DNA of 64,000 nucleotides from Coriobacteriaceae bacterium (GCA_025993015.1 DAJPFV010000001.1:310001-374000); one strand, 5' to 3'; numbered from the stretch's first letter, positions 50,118-60,278 are shown. Made by a program: numbers and translations. Notes: a model not told the origin generated them from the letters alone.

Positions 50118-52271
50118 ATGACCGAAGATATCCCCCTTGAAATCACTTCGAGCGACATGGCCAATCTGCCCATATTCATCGCCGTCCTTATCGTGGCCAT
50201 CGTCGTGGTGCGCGTGTATTTTTCAATCAAACGCAACGAAAAGCCACCCATTGCCCGCGTCTTTTGGTGCGCGACGCTCCTCATCCCGCTCGGCGTGGTA
50301 GCTGCATGGGTTACGAATCAATTGCTCGTAAATGAGGGCAGCTCCCTATGGGTCCTTTCTTATTCGGCGCTCGGTGCTGCCGCCGTCATGCTTCTTGTCG
50401 AGCCCTTGGTTTCGGGACTTATCGACCAAACCGACCTTACGACGGGAACGGTTGCCTGTATTTGCCGTGACATCCTTGTCATCGCCGCTGTTTCAGCGCT
50501 CTCGTTCGTTTCACTCGAAATTGCCTGCAACGAAACGTTCTATCGCATTCCCGCCAACTCATTCGGGTTTTCCGTCGGGCTGCTCGCGACGGTTCTGCTC
50601 TCCCTTTATTTGCTGGGACAGCGTCATGGAGGCGTCATGGCCCTCGTGCCCGTCGTCTGTTGCATCCTTGGCATTGCCGAGCACTTCGTCATAACGTTTA
50701 AAGGCGAAGCCATCCTGCCAAGCGATATCTTGGCCCTTGGCACCGCAATGGAAGTGAGCGAGGGATACGAGTTTACCTTTACCGCCGGAATCGTAACCTC
50801 TCTCGCCCTGCTGGAGATTTCCCTGGGGCTTCTTTCGCTCATCCGACCGCGAAAGCTCCGTACGCCCACCCATGTCTTCCCCGCTATCGCCGCTAACCTC
50901 TGTGCTTTTCTGCTAGTGACCGTTGTGGGGCTCTCAGGCTTTTCCAACATCGACTTGGAGCAGGCGCTGGATTTTGGATTTGACCGTTGGCAGCCCATCA
51001 CCACGTATGCGTCTCAGGGTTTTATCACTTCGTTCACCGAAATGGTCAACGAGTTGCCCATTGAGAAGCCCGAAGACTATACGCCCGATGAGGCGCAGAG
51101 CATCGAGCAGGAGCTCGCCACCGTCTACGACAGCACATATGGCTCGAGCGAACAGCGCGCGGCGGCCGTTGCCCAGTTCAATGAAATCAAGCCGACGATT
51201 GTTGCCGTCATGAACGAGAGTTTTAGCGACCTTTCGTGCTTTGAGCAGCTCCAGACGGCCGGGTACACCGGCCCCGCATTCTACAACTCGCTTCCCGACA
51301 CACTTGTTCGCGGCACCATGCTCGCTTCGGTCGCCGGTGGCGGAACGGCGAACTCCGAATTCGAATTTTTGACCGGAGCGACAACGGCCTTTGTCGGATT
51401 AGGCAAAATCCCCTATCAGCTGTATCAGATGAATGGCGTCAACAGCCTGGCAAAGGACCTTAAAGAGCTTGGGTATACCGCTACCGCTATGCACCCGCAA
51501 AACCCCGTCAACTACCATCGAGATAAAATCTATCAGCAGCTGGGCTTTGGAGACTTTCTTTCAATCGGCGATTTCGAAGGTGCGCCCTATTACCATGCCG
51601 GCGTATGCGACTACGCCACCTACGACAAGATACTCGACCTGCTTAGAACCGACGAAGCCCCGCAGTTCATCTTTGACGTCACGATGCAAAATCACGGCGG
51701 CTACGACTATGGCACCGTTCCCGCCGAAGAGCTGACAAACTATTGGGTCGAGGGAGCCAGTGAGGGTGCCAACAGCGCGCTCAACACCTATCTCACCTGC
51801 ATCAACGCATCCGACCGGGACCTCGAGTACTTTATCAACGAACTCCGCAATATCGGCAGACCGGTTGTTCTTGTCTTTTTTGGCGACCATCAGCCGAGCG
51901 CCGCAACGACTCTCAACGACGAGCTGTACCCTCAGGAAGATACGGCAAGCCACGCTTTCCGTATCTATCAGTCGACATATCTCGTCTGGGCTAACTATGA
52001 GATCGCCGGCAATACCGAGCTCAACGTCTACGACACCGTCGGGGCAAACGAGATTGCAGCCATTACCCTTAATAAGATCGGCGCCCCGCTCACCAATTAC
52101 CAAAAGGCCCTGCTTGCGACAAGGTCAGATGTGCCCACCATCAATGTCGCCGGCTATCTCGGTGCCGACGGGCTGCGCTACGACTTGGAATCGGAAGACA
52201 GCCCCTACGCCTCGACGATCGACAAGCTGCAGCGCATGCAATACTTCGAGTTCGCCAGCAAAGTTCAGTAA
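50118..52271 (+). CDS. LtaS-like membrane sulfatase-fold transferase
   Basis: A 717-residue enzyme of the lipoteichoic acid synthase/phosphoglycerol transferase family. About five or six N-terminal membrane helices (residues 15-270) precede an extracellular sulfatase-type domain. Catalytic features: the metal Glu in VMNESFSDL, the Thr nucleophile in GGGTANSEFEFLTG, and VFFGDHQPSA for the remaining metal ligands. The ATG at 50118 follows AGAGGA; the longer frame from 50043 is not supported. It is divergent from uvrA and transcribed alone. The polymer made by Coriobacteriia is uncertain. Confidence 0.87.
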   Translation: MTEDIPLEITSSDMANLPIFIAVLIVAIVVVRVYFSIKRNEKPPIARVFWCATLLIPLGVVAAWVTNQLLVNEGSSLWVLSYSALGAAAVMLLVEPLVSGLIDQTDLTTGTVACICRDILVIAAVSALSFVSLEIACNETFYRIPANSFGFSVGLLATVLLSLYLLGQRHGGVMALVPVVCCILGIAEHFVITFKGEAILPSDILALGTAMEVSEGYEFTFTAGIVTSLALLEISLGLLSLIRPRKLRTPTHVFPAIAANLCAFLLVTVVGLSGFSNIDLEQALDFGFDRWQPITTYASQGFITSFTEMVNELPIEKPEDYTPDEAQSIEQELATVYDSTYGSSEQRAAAVAQFNEIKPTIVAVMNESFSDLSCFEQLQTAGYTGPAFYNSLPDTLVRGTMLASVAGGGTANSEFEFLTGATTAFVGLGKIPYQLYQMNGVNSLAKDLKELGYTATAMHPQNPVNYHRDKIYQQLGFGDFLSIGDFEGAPYYHAGVCDYATYDKILDLLRTDEAPQFIFDVTMQNHGGYDYGTVPAEELTNYWVEGASEGANSALNTYLTCINASDRDLEYFINELRNIGRPVVLVFFGDHQPSAATTLNDELYPQEDTASHAFRIYQSTYLVWANYEIAGNTELNVYDTVGANEIAAITLNKIGAPLTNYQKALLATRSDVPTINVAGYLGADGLRYDLESEDSPYASTIDKLQRMQYFEFASKVQ

Positions 52272-52416
52272 GCACGCCCATTCGCTTGAGCCCATCGTAT
52301 TGCAAGCACGCTCGGCCCAAACGCATCGCAAATGACTCCCGCTCGCAAACGAGGGTACAATGACGCTCGTGTCACATCGCGGGGCCCCGGCCCCAGCATA
52401 TACAAAGGAGTCATAC

Positions 52417-53247
52417 ATGGGTTGCGAACACGCACAGGCCGCCGGCGGACAAACGTCGCCGTCGCAATTTGAGGAGAACACGCTGTCCGAGGTCAAGCGC
52501 GTCATCGCCGTGCTTTCCGGCAAGGGCGGTGTCGGCAAGTCGTTTGTCACCGGTGCCATCGCCACCGAGCTTGCCCGTCACGGCCACAAGGTCGGCGTCC
52601 TCGATGCCGACATCACCGGTCCCTCTATCCCCAAGATGTTCGGTATGAGTGGACGCCACGTCCATGCCCTTGGCAACCTTATGCTGCCCGAAATCTCCGA
52701 GCACGGCGTCAAGGTCATGAGCTCCAACCTGCTGCTCCAAAACGAGACCGACCCCGTCCTTTGGCGCGGTCCGGTCATCGCAGGCGCCATTAGGCAGTTC
52801 TGGAGCGAGACCTCGTGGGGCCCCATCGACTACCTACTGGTCGACATGCCTCCGGGAACAGGCGACGTCGCGCTCACCGTCTTCCAGTCGCTGCCGGTCG
52901 ACGGCATCGTCATCGTCACGAGCCCGCAGGATCTGGTCTCGATGATCGTCGCCAAGGCGGTCAACATGGCCGAGAAGATGAACGTCCCCATTCTGGGCAT
53001 TGTCGAGAACATGAGCTATATTGAGTGCCCCGACTGCGGCAAGAAGATCGAGGTCTTTGGCAAGAGCAAGCTCCCCGAGGTCGCAGAGCGCTATAACCTC
53101 GACATCTTGGGCCAGCTTCCCATTAATCCGGCACTCGCCGAGGCCTGCGATAAGGGCGAGGTCGAGACCGCGCTGCCCGATGGCATGTTGCCCAAGGCAG
53201 TCTCTGCCGTCGAGGCTATTACCCCGCACGAGACCGACGAGGCCTAA
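52417..53247 (+). CDS. mrp: Mrp/NBP35-family iron-sulfur carrier ATPase
   Basis: A 276-residue ParA-like ATPase that carries or inserts iron-sulfur clusters. The deviant Walker A is SGKGGVGKSFVTG near residue 32; DADITGPSIPKMFG and LVDMPPGTGD follow. The CxxC cluster-binding pair is in ECPDCGKK. The N-terminus has one Cys (MGCEHA). The ATG follows AAGGAG by 7 nt. A possible -10 TACAAT lies at 52356-52361. The next gene starts immediately after its stop. Confidence 0.92.
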   Translation: MGCEHAQAAGGQTSPSQFEENTLSEVKRVIAVLSGKGGVGKSFVTGAIATELARHGHKVGVLDADITGPSIPKMFGMSGRHVHALGNLMLPEISEHGVKVMSSNLLLQNETDPVLWRGPVIAGAIRQFWSETSWGPIDYLLVDMPPGTGDVALTVFQSLPVDGIVIVTSPQDLVSMIVAKAVNMAEKMNVPILGIVENMSYIECPDCGKKIEVFGKSKLPEVAERYNLDILGQLPINPALAEACDKGEVETALPDGMLPKAVSAVEAITPHETDEA

Positions 53248-54519
53248 GTGAACACGAGCGCCCTCTATGACGTCTTGGTAATCGGCGGCGGGGCTTCAGG
53301 CCTCGCCGCCGCCATTACGGCCGCACGCGCTGGCAAAAGCGTCTGCATCGTTGAGCGCGATGTCGCCTGCGGCCTCAAGCTCCTTGCGACCGGTAACGGC
53401 CGCTGCAACCTCTCCAACGAATCGATTGATCCTCAGCGGTATAACCACCCCGCATTCGTCGAATCCGTCATGGGCCCCCAGCCCGAACAAGAGCTTATGG
53501 GGTTCTTCTCCTCGCTGGGTATCATGACAACCTCCGAGGAAGGCCGGCTGTACCCGCGCTCCCTTCGCGCCGAATCGGTGCGCGACGCGCTTCTCAGCGT
53601 TTGCGACCGCCTAGGTATCACCTTAATCTGCGGAGCCAACGTTGCCTCGGCGCACAAAGCTTCCGAAGGCTGGGCACTCCAAATAGACCGTCCAGCGCGG
53701 CCGCTCAAGGCAAAAAAGCACGATGACCGAAAATCGGAGCTCCGCTCGCTTCGGAAAGCGCTCGCCGATGTCCCTCGCAAGAACGAGGCCCTGCAGGCAC
53801 ATGCCGTAATTATCGCTACGGGCGGCAACCCCACCGGTATCGCCGATACGTTTCGCCTCCCCCTCACTTCGCTGCGCCCCATCCTCTGCCCCGTATCGGC
53901 AACGGTCGTTGGCGATCGGGCGGCACTCAAGACGTTGGATGGCCTGCGCGTCCGTGCCCGCTTGACGCTCGCCCACAATCATAATGAGCTCTGGCACGAA
54001 GACGGTGAAGTGCTGTTTCGAACCTTCGGTATCTCGGGCGTCGCTGTCTTCAACCTCTCTCGTCGTATCCAGCACGGCGATACGATCCTGCTCGACGTTT
54101 TCCCCGACCTCTCCAAAGACGAGTTGCTCGATATGCTCAACCGGCGCGTTGAGCTGCTCGGCGGCTTTTCGCCCCGCGATCCCCGTTGGCTCGACGGCAT
54201 GCTCGCCCCGCAACTCTCCCGCGTCGTCTGCACAGCGTTCGAGCAGTGCCATCCAGGCTCCAACGATGTCATCCACCTGGTCTCGATCCTCAAACACTTT
54301 AAGTTGCTCGTCGAGGGAACAGCCGAGGAGCGCTCAGCGCAGGTCACGCGTGGTGGCATATCTGTCGAGAGTATCTCAACACCCAGCCTACGCGCGCGCA
54401 GCGTTGTCGACGCCCCGCTTTACGTCTGCGGTGAAGCGCTCGACATCGACGCCGATTGCGGAGGCTTTAACCTTGCGTGGGCCTGGATCTCGGGCATTCG
54501 CGCTGCAAGCAGCCTGTAG
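53248..54519 (+). CDS. HI0933/YhiN-family flavoprotein
   Basis: A 423-residue FAD-dependent oxidoreductase. The dinucleotide-binding start is VLVIGGGASGLAAAITAARAGK and the second motif GNGRCNLSN is diagnostic of the HI0933 group; the C-terminal FAD motif is LYVCGEALDIDADCGGFN. The start is GTG at 53248, immediately after the mrp TAA, with only weak ribosome-site similarity, so translation is probably coupled to mrp. The reaction is unknown. Confidence 0.88.
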   Translation: MNTSALYDVLVIGGGASGLAAAITAARAGKSVCIVERDVACGLKLLATGNGRCNLSNESIDPQRYNHPAFVESVMGPQPEQELMGFFSSLGIMTTSEEGRLYPRSLRAESVRDALLSVCDRLGITLICGANVASAHKASEGWALQIDRPARPLKAKKHDDRKSELRSLRKALADVPRKNEALQAHAVIIATGGNPTGIADTFRLPLTSLRPILCPVSATVVGDRAALKTLDGLRVRARLTLAHNHNELWHEDGEVLFRTFGISGVAVFNLSRRIQHGDTILLDVFPDLSKDELLDMLNRRVELLGGFSPRDPRWLDGMLAPQLSRVVCTAFEQCHPGSNDVIHLVSILKHFKLLVEGTAEERSAQVTRGGISVESISTPSLRARSVVDAPLYVCGEALDIDADCGGFNLAWAWISGIRAASSL

Positions 54520-54599
54520 CCGCGCAGTCTATAATCAAAAACGCATTCGGGCCGTCTGGGATACCGGACGGCCTCTTTCTTGCCTCTAAGGAGACCTCG

Positions 54600-56240
54600 A
54601 TGATTGAAATCACCCAAGTCAACGCGTCGCTCGATGAAGCCGGCGATGAAAATGCCTGTCTCATTGTTGGCAAGCGAGTCGCCAAGCGCGTCCTACGTTG
54701 CAAGGACTCCGAAATCAAGTCCATCGAGCTCCACCGCAAGTCAATCGACGCTCGCAAAAAACGAGACGTCCATTTTATCCTGAGCTTTCGTGTTGAGCTG
54801 ACTAGTCCCCACCTCGAGCGAGAAGCGGTCGACAGCGTTGCCGAGCGTGACCGCTCGCGCGTACGCGCGATAGAAGACGATGAGCCTTCATTCCCCTCCC
54901 CCGCCTCCGACGCACCTCAAGAACGCCCTGTCGTTGTCGGCGCCGGATGCGCCGGCCTTTTCGCTGCGCTTACGCTCGCCGAAGCAGGTCTTAAGCCCTT
55001 GCTCATTGAGCGCGGCGACCCGGCATTTCGCCGCTCGCGGGCGATCGATCTCTTTCTAAAGGAGCGCATCCTCGACCCCGAGAGCAATATCCAGTTTGGC
55101 CTGGGCGGCGCGGGGACCTTCTCGGACGGCAAGCTCAATACGGGAACAAAAAATCCCGCCCATCGCCTTATCCTCGAAACCTTCGTCGAGGCGGGTGCGC
55201 CCCGCGATATTCTGTGGGATGCCAAGCCGCACATTGGCTCCGACATCCTTCCCACGGTTGTCACCGCTATATCCCAGCGCATCGAGCAGCTCGGAGGTGT
55301 CGTCCGTTATCGAACGAAGCTCGTCGACATTCGCATCGACGTGTCTGGCGCCATCACCGGTATTGATGTCCAATCGTCCCAAGACACCGCTTACGAGTCA
55401 ATCGAGACAAAGCGCCTCATCCTCGCCTGCGGGCATTCTGCTCGCGATATTTTTGAGCTCCTTAAGGACCACAACGTGGCCCTCGCACAAAAGACCTTTG
55501 CCATGGGCGTTCGCATTGAGCATCCGCAGCGCGACATCGACCGAGTCCAATACGGAGCCTCGGCGGGACATCCTGCCCTCGGAGCAGCCCCTTACAAGCT
55601 CGTCGCCCATCTTCCCAACGGCCGCAGCGTGTTCTCGTTTTGCATGTGCCCCGGCGGGCAGGTTGTCGCCGCCTCTTCCGAGCAGGGCCACCTGTGCGTC
55701 AACGGCGCCAGTCTCAATGCCCGCGACGGACGCAACGCAAATGCCGCCCTGCTCGTTAACGTCACACCCGAGGACCTTCCCAACGATGACCCGCTCGCCG
55801 GCATCGAGCTCCAGCGTGCCTGCGAGGCGGCCGCCTATCGCCTGGGCGGTTCCAACTGGAACGCACCGGCACAGCTCGTCGGAGATTTCCTCGCAGGACG
55901 TGCCAGCAAGGCACCCGGAAAGGTAAAGCCCACCTATCCGCTCGGTGTGACCTGGACGGCAATTGACGAAGCCCTGCCGCAGCATATCGTCGAGTCGCTC
56001 CGCCTAGGACTTCCCCTACTCGGAAAAAAGCTACGAGGCTACGACCGCTCCGACGCTGTTCTTACCGGCGTGGAGACTCGCTCGAGCTCACCGGTCACCG
56101 TCACCCGAGACCGAACATGCCATGCCGTGTCGACCCCGGGCCTCTACCCTTGCGGTGAGGGAGCTGGATATGCCGGCGGCATCATGAGCGCCGCCACCGA
56201 CGGCATTCGTTGTGCCGAAGCCCTGATCGCAGACCTCTAA
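54600..56240 (+). CDS. FAD-dependent dehydrogenase-like protein
   Basis: A 546-residue flavoprotein of the uncharacterised FAD-dependent dehydrogenase family. Residues 1-75 form an RNA-binding-like small domain (ending in VHFILSFRVEL), followed by the FAD motif VVVGAGCAGLFAALTLAEAG near 112. Family landmarks are GLGGAGTFSDGKLNTGTKN and the C-terminal YPCGEGAGYAGGIMSAATDG. The ATG at 54600 follows AAGGAG by 6 nt. It is 80 nt after the previous flavoprotein and probably in one operon with mrp. Function unknown. Confidence 0.87.
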   Translation: MIEITQVNASLDEAGDENACLIVGKRVAKRVLRCKDSEIKSIELHRKSIDARKKRDVHFILSFRVELTSPHLEREAVDSVAERDRSRVRAIEDDEPSFPSPASDAPQERPVVVGAGCAGLFAALTLAEAGLKPLLIERGDPAFRRSRAIDLFLKERILDPESNIQFGLGGAGTFSDGKLNTGTKNPAHRLILETFVEAGAPRDILWDAKPHIGSDILPTVVTAISQRIEQLGGVVRYRTKLVDIRIDVSGAITGIDVQSSQDTAYESIETKRLILACGHSARDIFELLKDHNVALAQKTFAMGVRIEHPQRDIDRVQYGASAGHPALGAAPYKLVAHLPNGRSVFSFCMCPGGQVVAASSEQGHLCVNGASLNARDGRNANAALLVNVTPEDLPNDDPLAGIELQRACEAAAYRLGGSNWNAPAQLVGDFLAGRASKAPGKVKPTYPLGVTWTAIDEALPQHIVESLRLGLPLLGKKLRGYDRSDAVLTGVETRSSSPVTVTRDRTCHAVSTPGLYPCGEGAGYAGGIMSAATDGIRCAEALIADL

Positions 56241-56267
56241 CGCACGAATTCCAGCGCGCAAAAGACG

Positions 56268-56301
56268 CATGCCCCGAGCTCCGCAGGGAACTCGGGGCAT
56301 G
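56268..56301. terminator. Bidirectional terminator between flavoprotein and uvrB
   Basis: CATGCCCCGAG (56268-56278) pairs perfectly with CTCGGGGCATG (56291-56301). It serves convergent genes; T-runs are weak on both sides. Confidence 0.78.
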
Positions 56302-56305
56302 TTCG

Positions 56306-58546
56306 CTATTTCTTAAACCGTGCACCCTGGCGTTTTCTGCCCGATGCGAACGTGGAACCCTTGCGGGCCTGCGAACGTAAGCGCTCAATCGTCTCGTCCT
56401 CAGACGCACCCTCGAGCATCGCCCGAATCTGAACGACGGCATCGCGCAGGCGCGCCGCCTCCTCAAAGTCCATGGCGGCAGAAGCGTTACGCATATCCTC
56501 TTCCATGGTTTCGACGATCCGCACAAGCTCGTCATGCGGCAGCTCTTCCAACTGCTCCGCAAGTGTCTGCTCGGGCGCCACCGTTTCCGGCACGCCACCC
56601 TCGCCCGACTCATCGGGCGTATAGAATGCGCCATGGCCAAGAGAGTCGCCCTTCGAGCGCCCCTTGGAACCCACGGTTTTTTCGGCCTCGGCAATAAAGC
56701 TCGAAATGTCGTTGATGGCCTTGCGCACCGTCTTGGGCACAATGCCATGCTCTTCGTTATATGCCATCTGAATCTCGCGACGGCGCTGCGTCTCCTCGAT
56801 GGCCTCTTTCATCGAATCGGTCACAACGTCCGCATACATGATGACTTCGCCATCGGCGTTACGGGCCGCGCGGCCAATCGTCTGAATCAGCGAACGGCGG
56901 TTGCGCAAGAAGCCTTCCTTATCGGCATCGAGAATTGCCACCAGTGAGACCTCGGGAAGGTCTAGGCCCTCGCGAAGCAGGTTGATGCCAACGAGAACAT
57001 CGATCTTGCCCTCGCGCAGCGTTCGCAGGATCTCGACACGGTCCATCGTCGCTGTATCGGAGTGCATGTAATTGACCTTAATGCCGGCATCAAGCAGATG
57101 GTCGGTCAGGTCCTCGGCCATGCGCTTGGTGAGCGTGGTCACCAGCACGCGCTCCTTGCGGGCAACGCGCTCGCGAATCTCGTCCTCAAGATCGTCAATC
57201 TGCCCACGAACCGGACGCACATCGATCTTGGGGTCGAGCAGACCGGTCGGACGAATAATCTGCTCCACGTCGTTTTGGCTCACCCGCAGCTCGTAGTCGC
57301 CCGGCGTGGCCGAAACATAGATAAACTGGGGTATCCTTGCCTCAAACTCATCGAAACGAAGCGGGCGATTATCGAGTGCCGAGGGCAGGCGAAAACCGTG
57401 TTCCACCAGCGTTACCTTACGCGAGCGGTCGCCTTCATGCATGCCGCGGATCTGCGGCACCGTCACATGGCTCTCGTCGATGATACAGAGCATGTCCTTA
57501 GGAAAGTAATCGATCAGGGTAAACGGCGGCTCACCCGGCTTGCGACCGTCCAGATGACGCGAGTAGTTCTCGATGCCGTTGCAAAAGCCCATCGTCTCGA
57601 GCATCTCAAGATCATAATCGGTGCGCTGCTGCAGACGCTGCGCCTCGAGCAACTTGTCGGTCGCCTTGAGCTCCGCCACGCGCTTCTCGCACTCTTCGCT
57701 GATCGATTTCAGAGCCGCCTTGACCTTCGGCTTCTCGGTCACGTAGTGCGATGCCGGCCATACGGGGATGGCCTCGTACTCACGAAGCATCTCTCCGGTG
57801 ACCTCATCGATCTCGGCAATCAGCTCGACCTCGTCGCCAAAGAACTCAAACCGCAACGGATGCTCGGCATAAGGCGGATACACGTCGACAACATCGCCGC
57901 GCACGCGGAACGTGCCGCGTGCCAGGTCATAGTCATTGCGATCATATTGAATGTCGATAAGTGCATGGATAAAGTCATCGCGCTCGAGCGGCACCTTCTT
58001 GTCGACGTTTGGAGCCAGACCCGCATAGTCCTCAGGAGAGCCAATGCCATAGATACACGAGACCGATGCGACAACGATCACATCGCGTCGAGAGAGCAGT
58101 GACGCGGTCGCCTGATGGCGCAGCATCTCGACCTCTTCGTTAATCGAGGAGTCTTTCTCGATATATGTATCGCTTTGCGGCACATACGCCTCGGGCTGAT
58201 AGTAGTCGTAGTACGAGACAAAGTAGACCACAGCATTGTTGGGAAAGAACTCTTTGAGCTCGCTCGCAAGCTGAGCGGCGAGCGTTTTATTGGGAGCCAT
58301 GACCAGCGTCGGCTTCCCCAGGGCCTCAATAGTCTTAGCCATCGTGAAGGTCTTGCCCGAACCAGTCACGCCCAGCAAAACCTGATAGCGATCTCCGTCC
58401 CTCACACCCTGCACAAGCGACTCAATGGCCTTAGGCTGAGAACCTGCAGGCTCATAAGGAGATACAACCTTAAATGGCACCTCAGAGCCCTCAACGCCAA
58501 AACGTTTGAGCTCTCCTCCAACACGCTCAACTTCAAATTCCGCCAT
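56306..58546 (-). CDS. uvrB: Excinuclease ABC subunit B
   Basis: A 746-residue repair helicase-like protein that verifies damage and recruits UvrC. Walker A GVTGSGKTFTMAK near residue 57, the beta-hairpin SYYDYYQPEAYVP that clamps DNA, the helicase motif LREGLDLPEVSLVAILDADKEGF and the C-terminal UVR motif (MRNASAAMDFEEAARLRDAV) are present. It is longer than most UvrB because of a polar insert before the UVR motif and a basic tail. Confidence 0.95.
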   Translation of the reverse strand: MAEFEVERVGGELKRFGVEGSEVPFKVVSPYEPAGSQPKAIESLVQGVRDGDRYQVLLGVTGSGKTFTMAKTIEALGKPTLVMAPNKTLAAQLASELKEFFPNNAVVYFVSYYDYYQPEAYVPQSDTYIEKDSSINEEVEMLRHQATASLLSRRDVIVVASVSCIYGIGSPEDYAGLAPNVDKKVPLERDDFIHALIDIQYDRNDYDLARGTFRVRGDVVDVYPPYAEHPLRFEFFGDEVELIAEIDEVTGEMLREYEAIPVWPASHYVTEKPKVKAALKSISEECEKRVAELKATDKLLEAQRLQQRTDYDLEMLETMGFCNGIENYSRHLDGRKPGEPPFTLIDYFPKDMLCIIDESHVTVPQIRGMHEGDRSRKVTLVEHGFRLPSALDNRPLRFDEFEARIPQFIYVSATPGDYELRVSQNDVEQIIRPTGLLDPKIDVRPVRGQIDDLEDEIRERVARKERVLVTTLTKRMAEDLTDHLLDAGIKVNYMHSDTATMDRVEILRTLREGKIDVLVGINLLREGLDLPEVSLVAILDADKEGFLRNRRSLIQTIGRAARNADGEVIMYADVVTDSMKEAIEETQRRREIQMAYNEEHGIVPKTVRKAINDISSFIAEAEKTVGSKGRSKGDSLGHGAFYTPDESGEGGVPETVAPEQTLAEQLEELPHDELVRIVETMEEDMRNASAAMDFEEAARLRDAVVQIRAMLEGASEDETIERLRSQARKGSTFASGRKRQGARFKK

Positions 58547-58597
58547 GGATACTCCTAACTCATATATCTGCAGTATACGCAGGCGGCAGGCATAGTC

Positions 58598-59179
58598 CTA
58601 TACGAACCGATCGGGATAGAGGGTCTTATAGCGAACCCAGGCATTATTGACACGAATCAGATAAGCCTGAGTTTCAGGGAAGGTAATCGCATTATGGAGT
58701 GACGTGTTCTGCTGCGCCCATCCGTCGACATTGCCCATACCGGCGTTATAGGCGGCAATGGCACTGTCAGTCGACCCGTTAAAATACGCTAGAAGATACG
58801 AAAGATACGCACAGCCAAACTCGATATTCGTAGCCGGATCGTTAAGGTTGTCGGCCGAATACTCGTCACCGTCGACAAGGCCCTTGGCGATCATATCCTG
58901 AGCAGTCACGGGCATCAGCTGCATCAATCCCTGAGCACCCTGATTCGATTCGGCCTTGGGATCCCAATTCGATTCAGACTTAATGACAGCGCACACCAGA
59001 TACGGATCCAGATTATGCGAAATACTGGATTGCTTTACATATGCCTCGTAGTCAATCGGATACAGCGGCTTAAAGAAAACAGCAGGAGCATACGAGTAGA
59101 CGAGCGAAATAAGGCCGAAGACAAAAACGGCAGTCAGCGGTATAAGGCGATACCACGAAAAGAAACGTGTCTTAGACAT
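58598..59179 (-). CDS. Membrane-anchored lytic transglycosylase (SLT domain)
   Basis: A 193-residue protein with one N-terminal membrane helix (about 10-32) and an SLT domain (about 45-185) that cleaves peptidoglycan glycan strands. The catalytic Glu is in VIKSESNWDPKAES; GAQGLMQLMPVTA, NIEFGCAYLSYLL and AIAAYNAGMGNVDGW are the other goose-lysozyme-fold motifs. Its ATG overlaps the coaE stop by 8 nt. Confidence 0.9.
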   Translation of the reverse strand: MSKTRFFSWYRLIPLTAVFVFGLISLVYSYAPAVFFKPLYPIDYEAYVKQSSISHNLDPYLVCAVIKSESNWDPKAESNQGAQGLMQLMPVTAQDMIAKGLVDGDEYSADNLNDPATNIEFGCAYLSYLLAYFNGSTDSAIAAYNAGMGNVDGWAQQNTSLHNAITFPETQAYLIRVNNAWVRYKTLYPDRFV

Positions 59180-59813
59180 CGGTCTCCTCCTTATCCACTA
59201 CATCCCCGAACCCACGGCGCGCAAGCCAAGAGTCAAGCTGCTCAAAGAGCGAATTATCGCCTGCGGCATTATCAATCATCGTTGTAGCGAGATTGCACAG
59301 CGCAGACTCATCGGGCTGGCAAGCAGAACGGGCATCGAAATCAGATGGCTCCATACCACGTTGAATAGCGCGCTCGCGACGAACTGACAAAGGGGCGCTG
59401 ATGACCAGAATTTCATCAGCCAGGCCAAAAGCATCCTCAAAACCAGTCGGGGCAGAAACCTCGACAACCGCAAAGGGATAACGGGGGGACGAAACCGTGC
59501 AGCAAACCGGATCAAGAATCCTCAGTGACAGCTGCTCAATGAGAACGGGGTGCACAATGCTATTGAGCCTCGCGACCGCATCAGGAGAAACAAAAGCTCG
59601 AGAAGCGAGGATGTTACGGCGAACGCCGCCCTCCTCGTCCAAAATATCCCAGCCAAATTCTTCCGCGAGGGCATTGACGATATCGGAGCCTGGCACATAC
59701 AGCGATTTGGCAAGCTCGTCCAGATCGATAAGCATGGCGCCATGAGATTCGAGGTAGCGGCAGGCAGTCGACTTACCCGAAGCAATATTGCCCAAGACAA
59801 ATACGGTAAACAT
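59172..59813 (-). CDS. coaE: Dephospho-CoA kinase
   Basis: A 213-residue kinase for the last step of coenzyme A synthesis. The P-loop is LGNIASGKSTACRYLE near residue 7; IDLDELAKSLYVPG and VVEVSAPTGFE follow. In most CoaE the latter reads VPLLFE, so this member is somewhat divergent. The ATG at 59813 follows GAGGA by 4 nt. The longer open frame upstream runs into the rRNA terminator and is rejected. In actinobacteria coaE often neighbours uvrB, as here. Confidence 0.87.
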   Translation of the reverse strand: MFTVFVLGNIASGKSTACRYLESHGAMLIDLDELAKSLYVPGSDIVNALAEEFGWDILDEEGGVRRNILASRAFVSPDAVARLNSIVHPVLIEQLSLRILDPVCCTVSSPRYPFAVVEVSAPTGFEDAFGLADEILVISAPLSVRRERAIQRGMEPSDFDARSACQPDESALCNLATTMIDNAAGDNSLFEQLDSWLARRGFGDVVDKEETDV

Positions 59814-59940
59814 CAAGTCCTCCCTAACGCCAATGGGAGTTATTATCGCGCAAATACAAAAGAAGGACTCAAAATACAGCCAAACAGTAAGACAAGCTAA
59901 AAGAAGGCGAGTTCTTGTATTACAGCTCTCTATAAAACGC

Positions 59941-59972
59941 AAAAAAGGGGGAGGCCGCGAGGCCTCCCCCTT
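59941..59972 (-). terminator. Terminator of the rRNA operon
   Basis: AAGGGGGAGGCC-GCGA-GGCCTCCCCCTT, a perfect 12-bp stem; TTTTTTGCG follows on the minus strand. It lies about 35 nt after 5S rRNA. Confidence 0.92.
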
Positions 59973-60006
59973 CTTCATTCTCATGTACGGCTCGGTGCCG
60001 TCCACC

Positions 60007-60123
60007 GGTCAGCGGCGCCCTGGCCTCCCACGGGCTGACCCCGCAGTACTCTCGGCGCGATGGGGCTTAGCTTCCGGGTTCGGAACGGGACCGGGCGTGC
60101 CCCCCATGCTCTGGCCGCTGACC
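60007..60123 (-). rRNA. rrf: 5S ribosomal RNA
   Basis: About 117 nt. The ends pair as GGTCAGCGGC / GCCGCTGACC. Inside are the universal CCGTTCCGAACCCGGAAGCT and AAGCCCC segments on the minus strand. Ends are placed from the terminal stem and may be off by a few bases. Last gene of the rRNA operon. Confidence 0.92.
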
Positions 60124-60278
60124 GGTGGGCGGCGCCCACCGTATCTTCGGTGTCCTGGGTCGATATCTGCGTGCCCTGGGGGCCGCATGGCGCATAGGAA
60201 AGATGTGACTCGGGGGCATCCTCGTGCCCGGACCGCGCGCATGAGCGCTGGGTCCCGCGGGCCGCGAGGTGCGGTTCC

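Noticed and set aside
59814..60005. N-terminal extension of CoaE by 64 residues
   Set aside because: It would include the rRNA terminator hairpin and lacks the P-loop-proximal start; the ATG at 59813 has a ribosome site.
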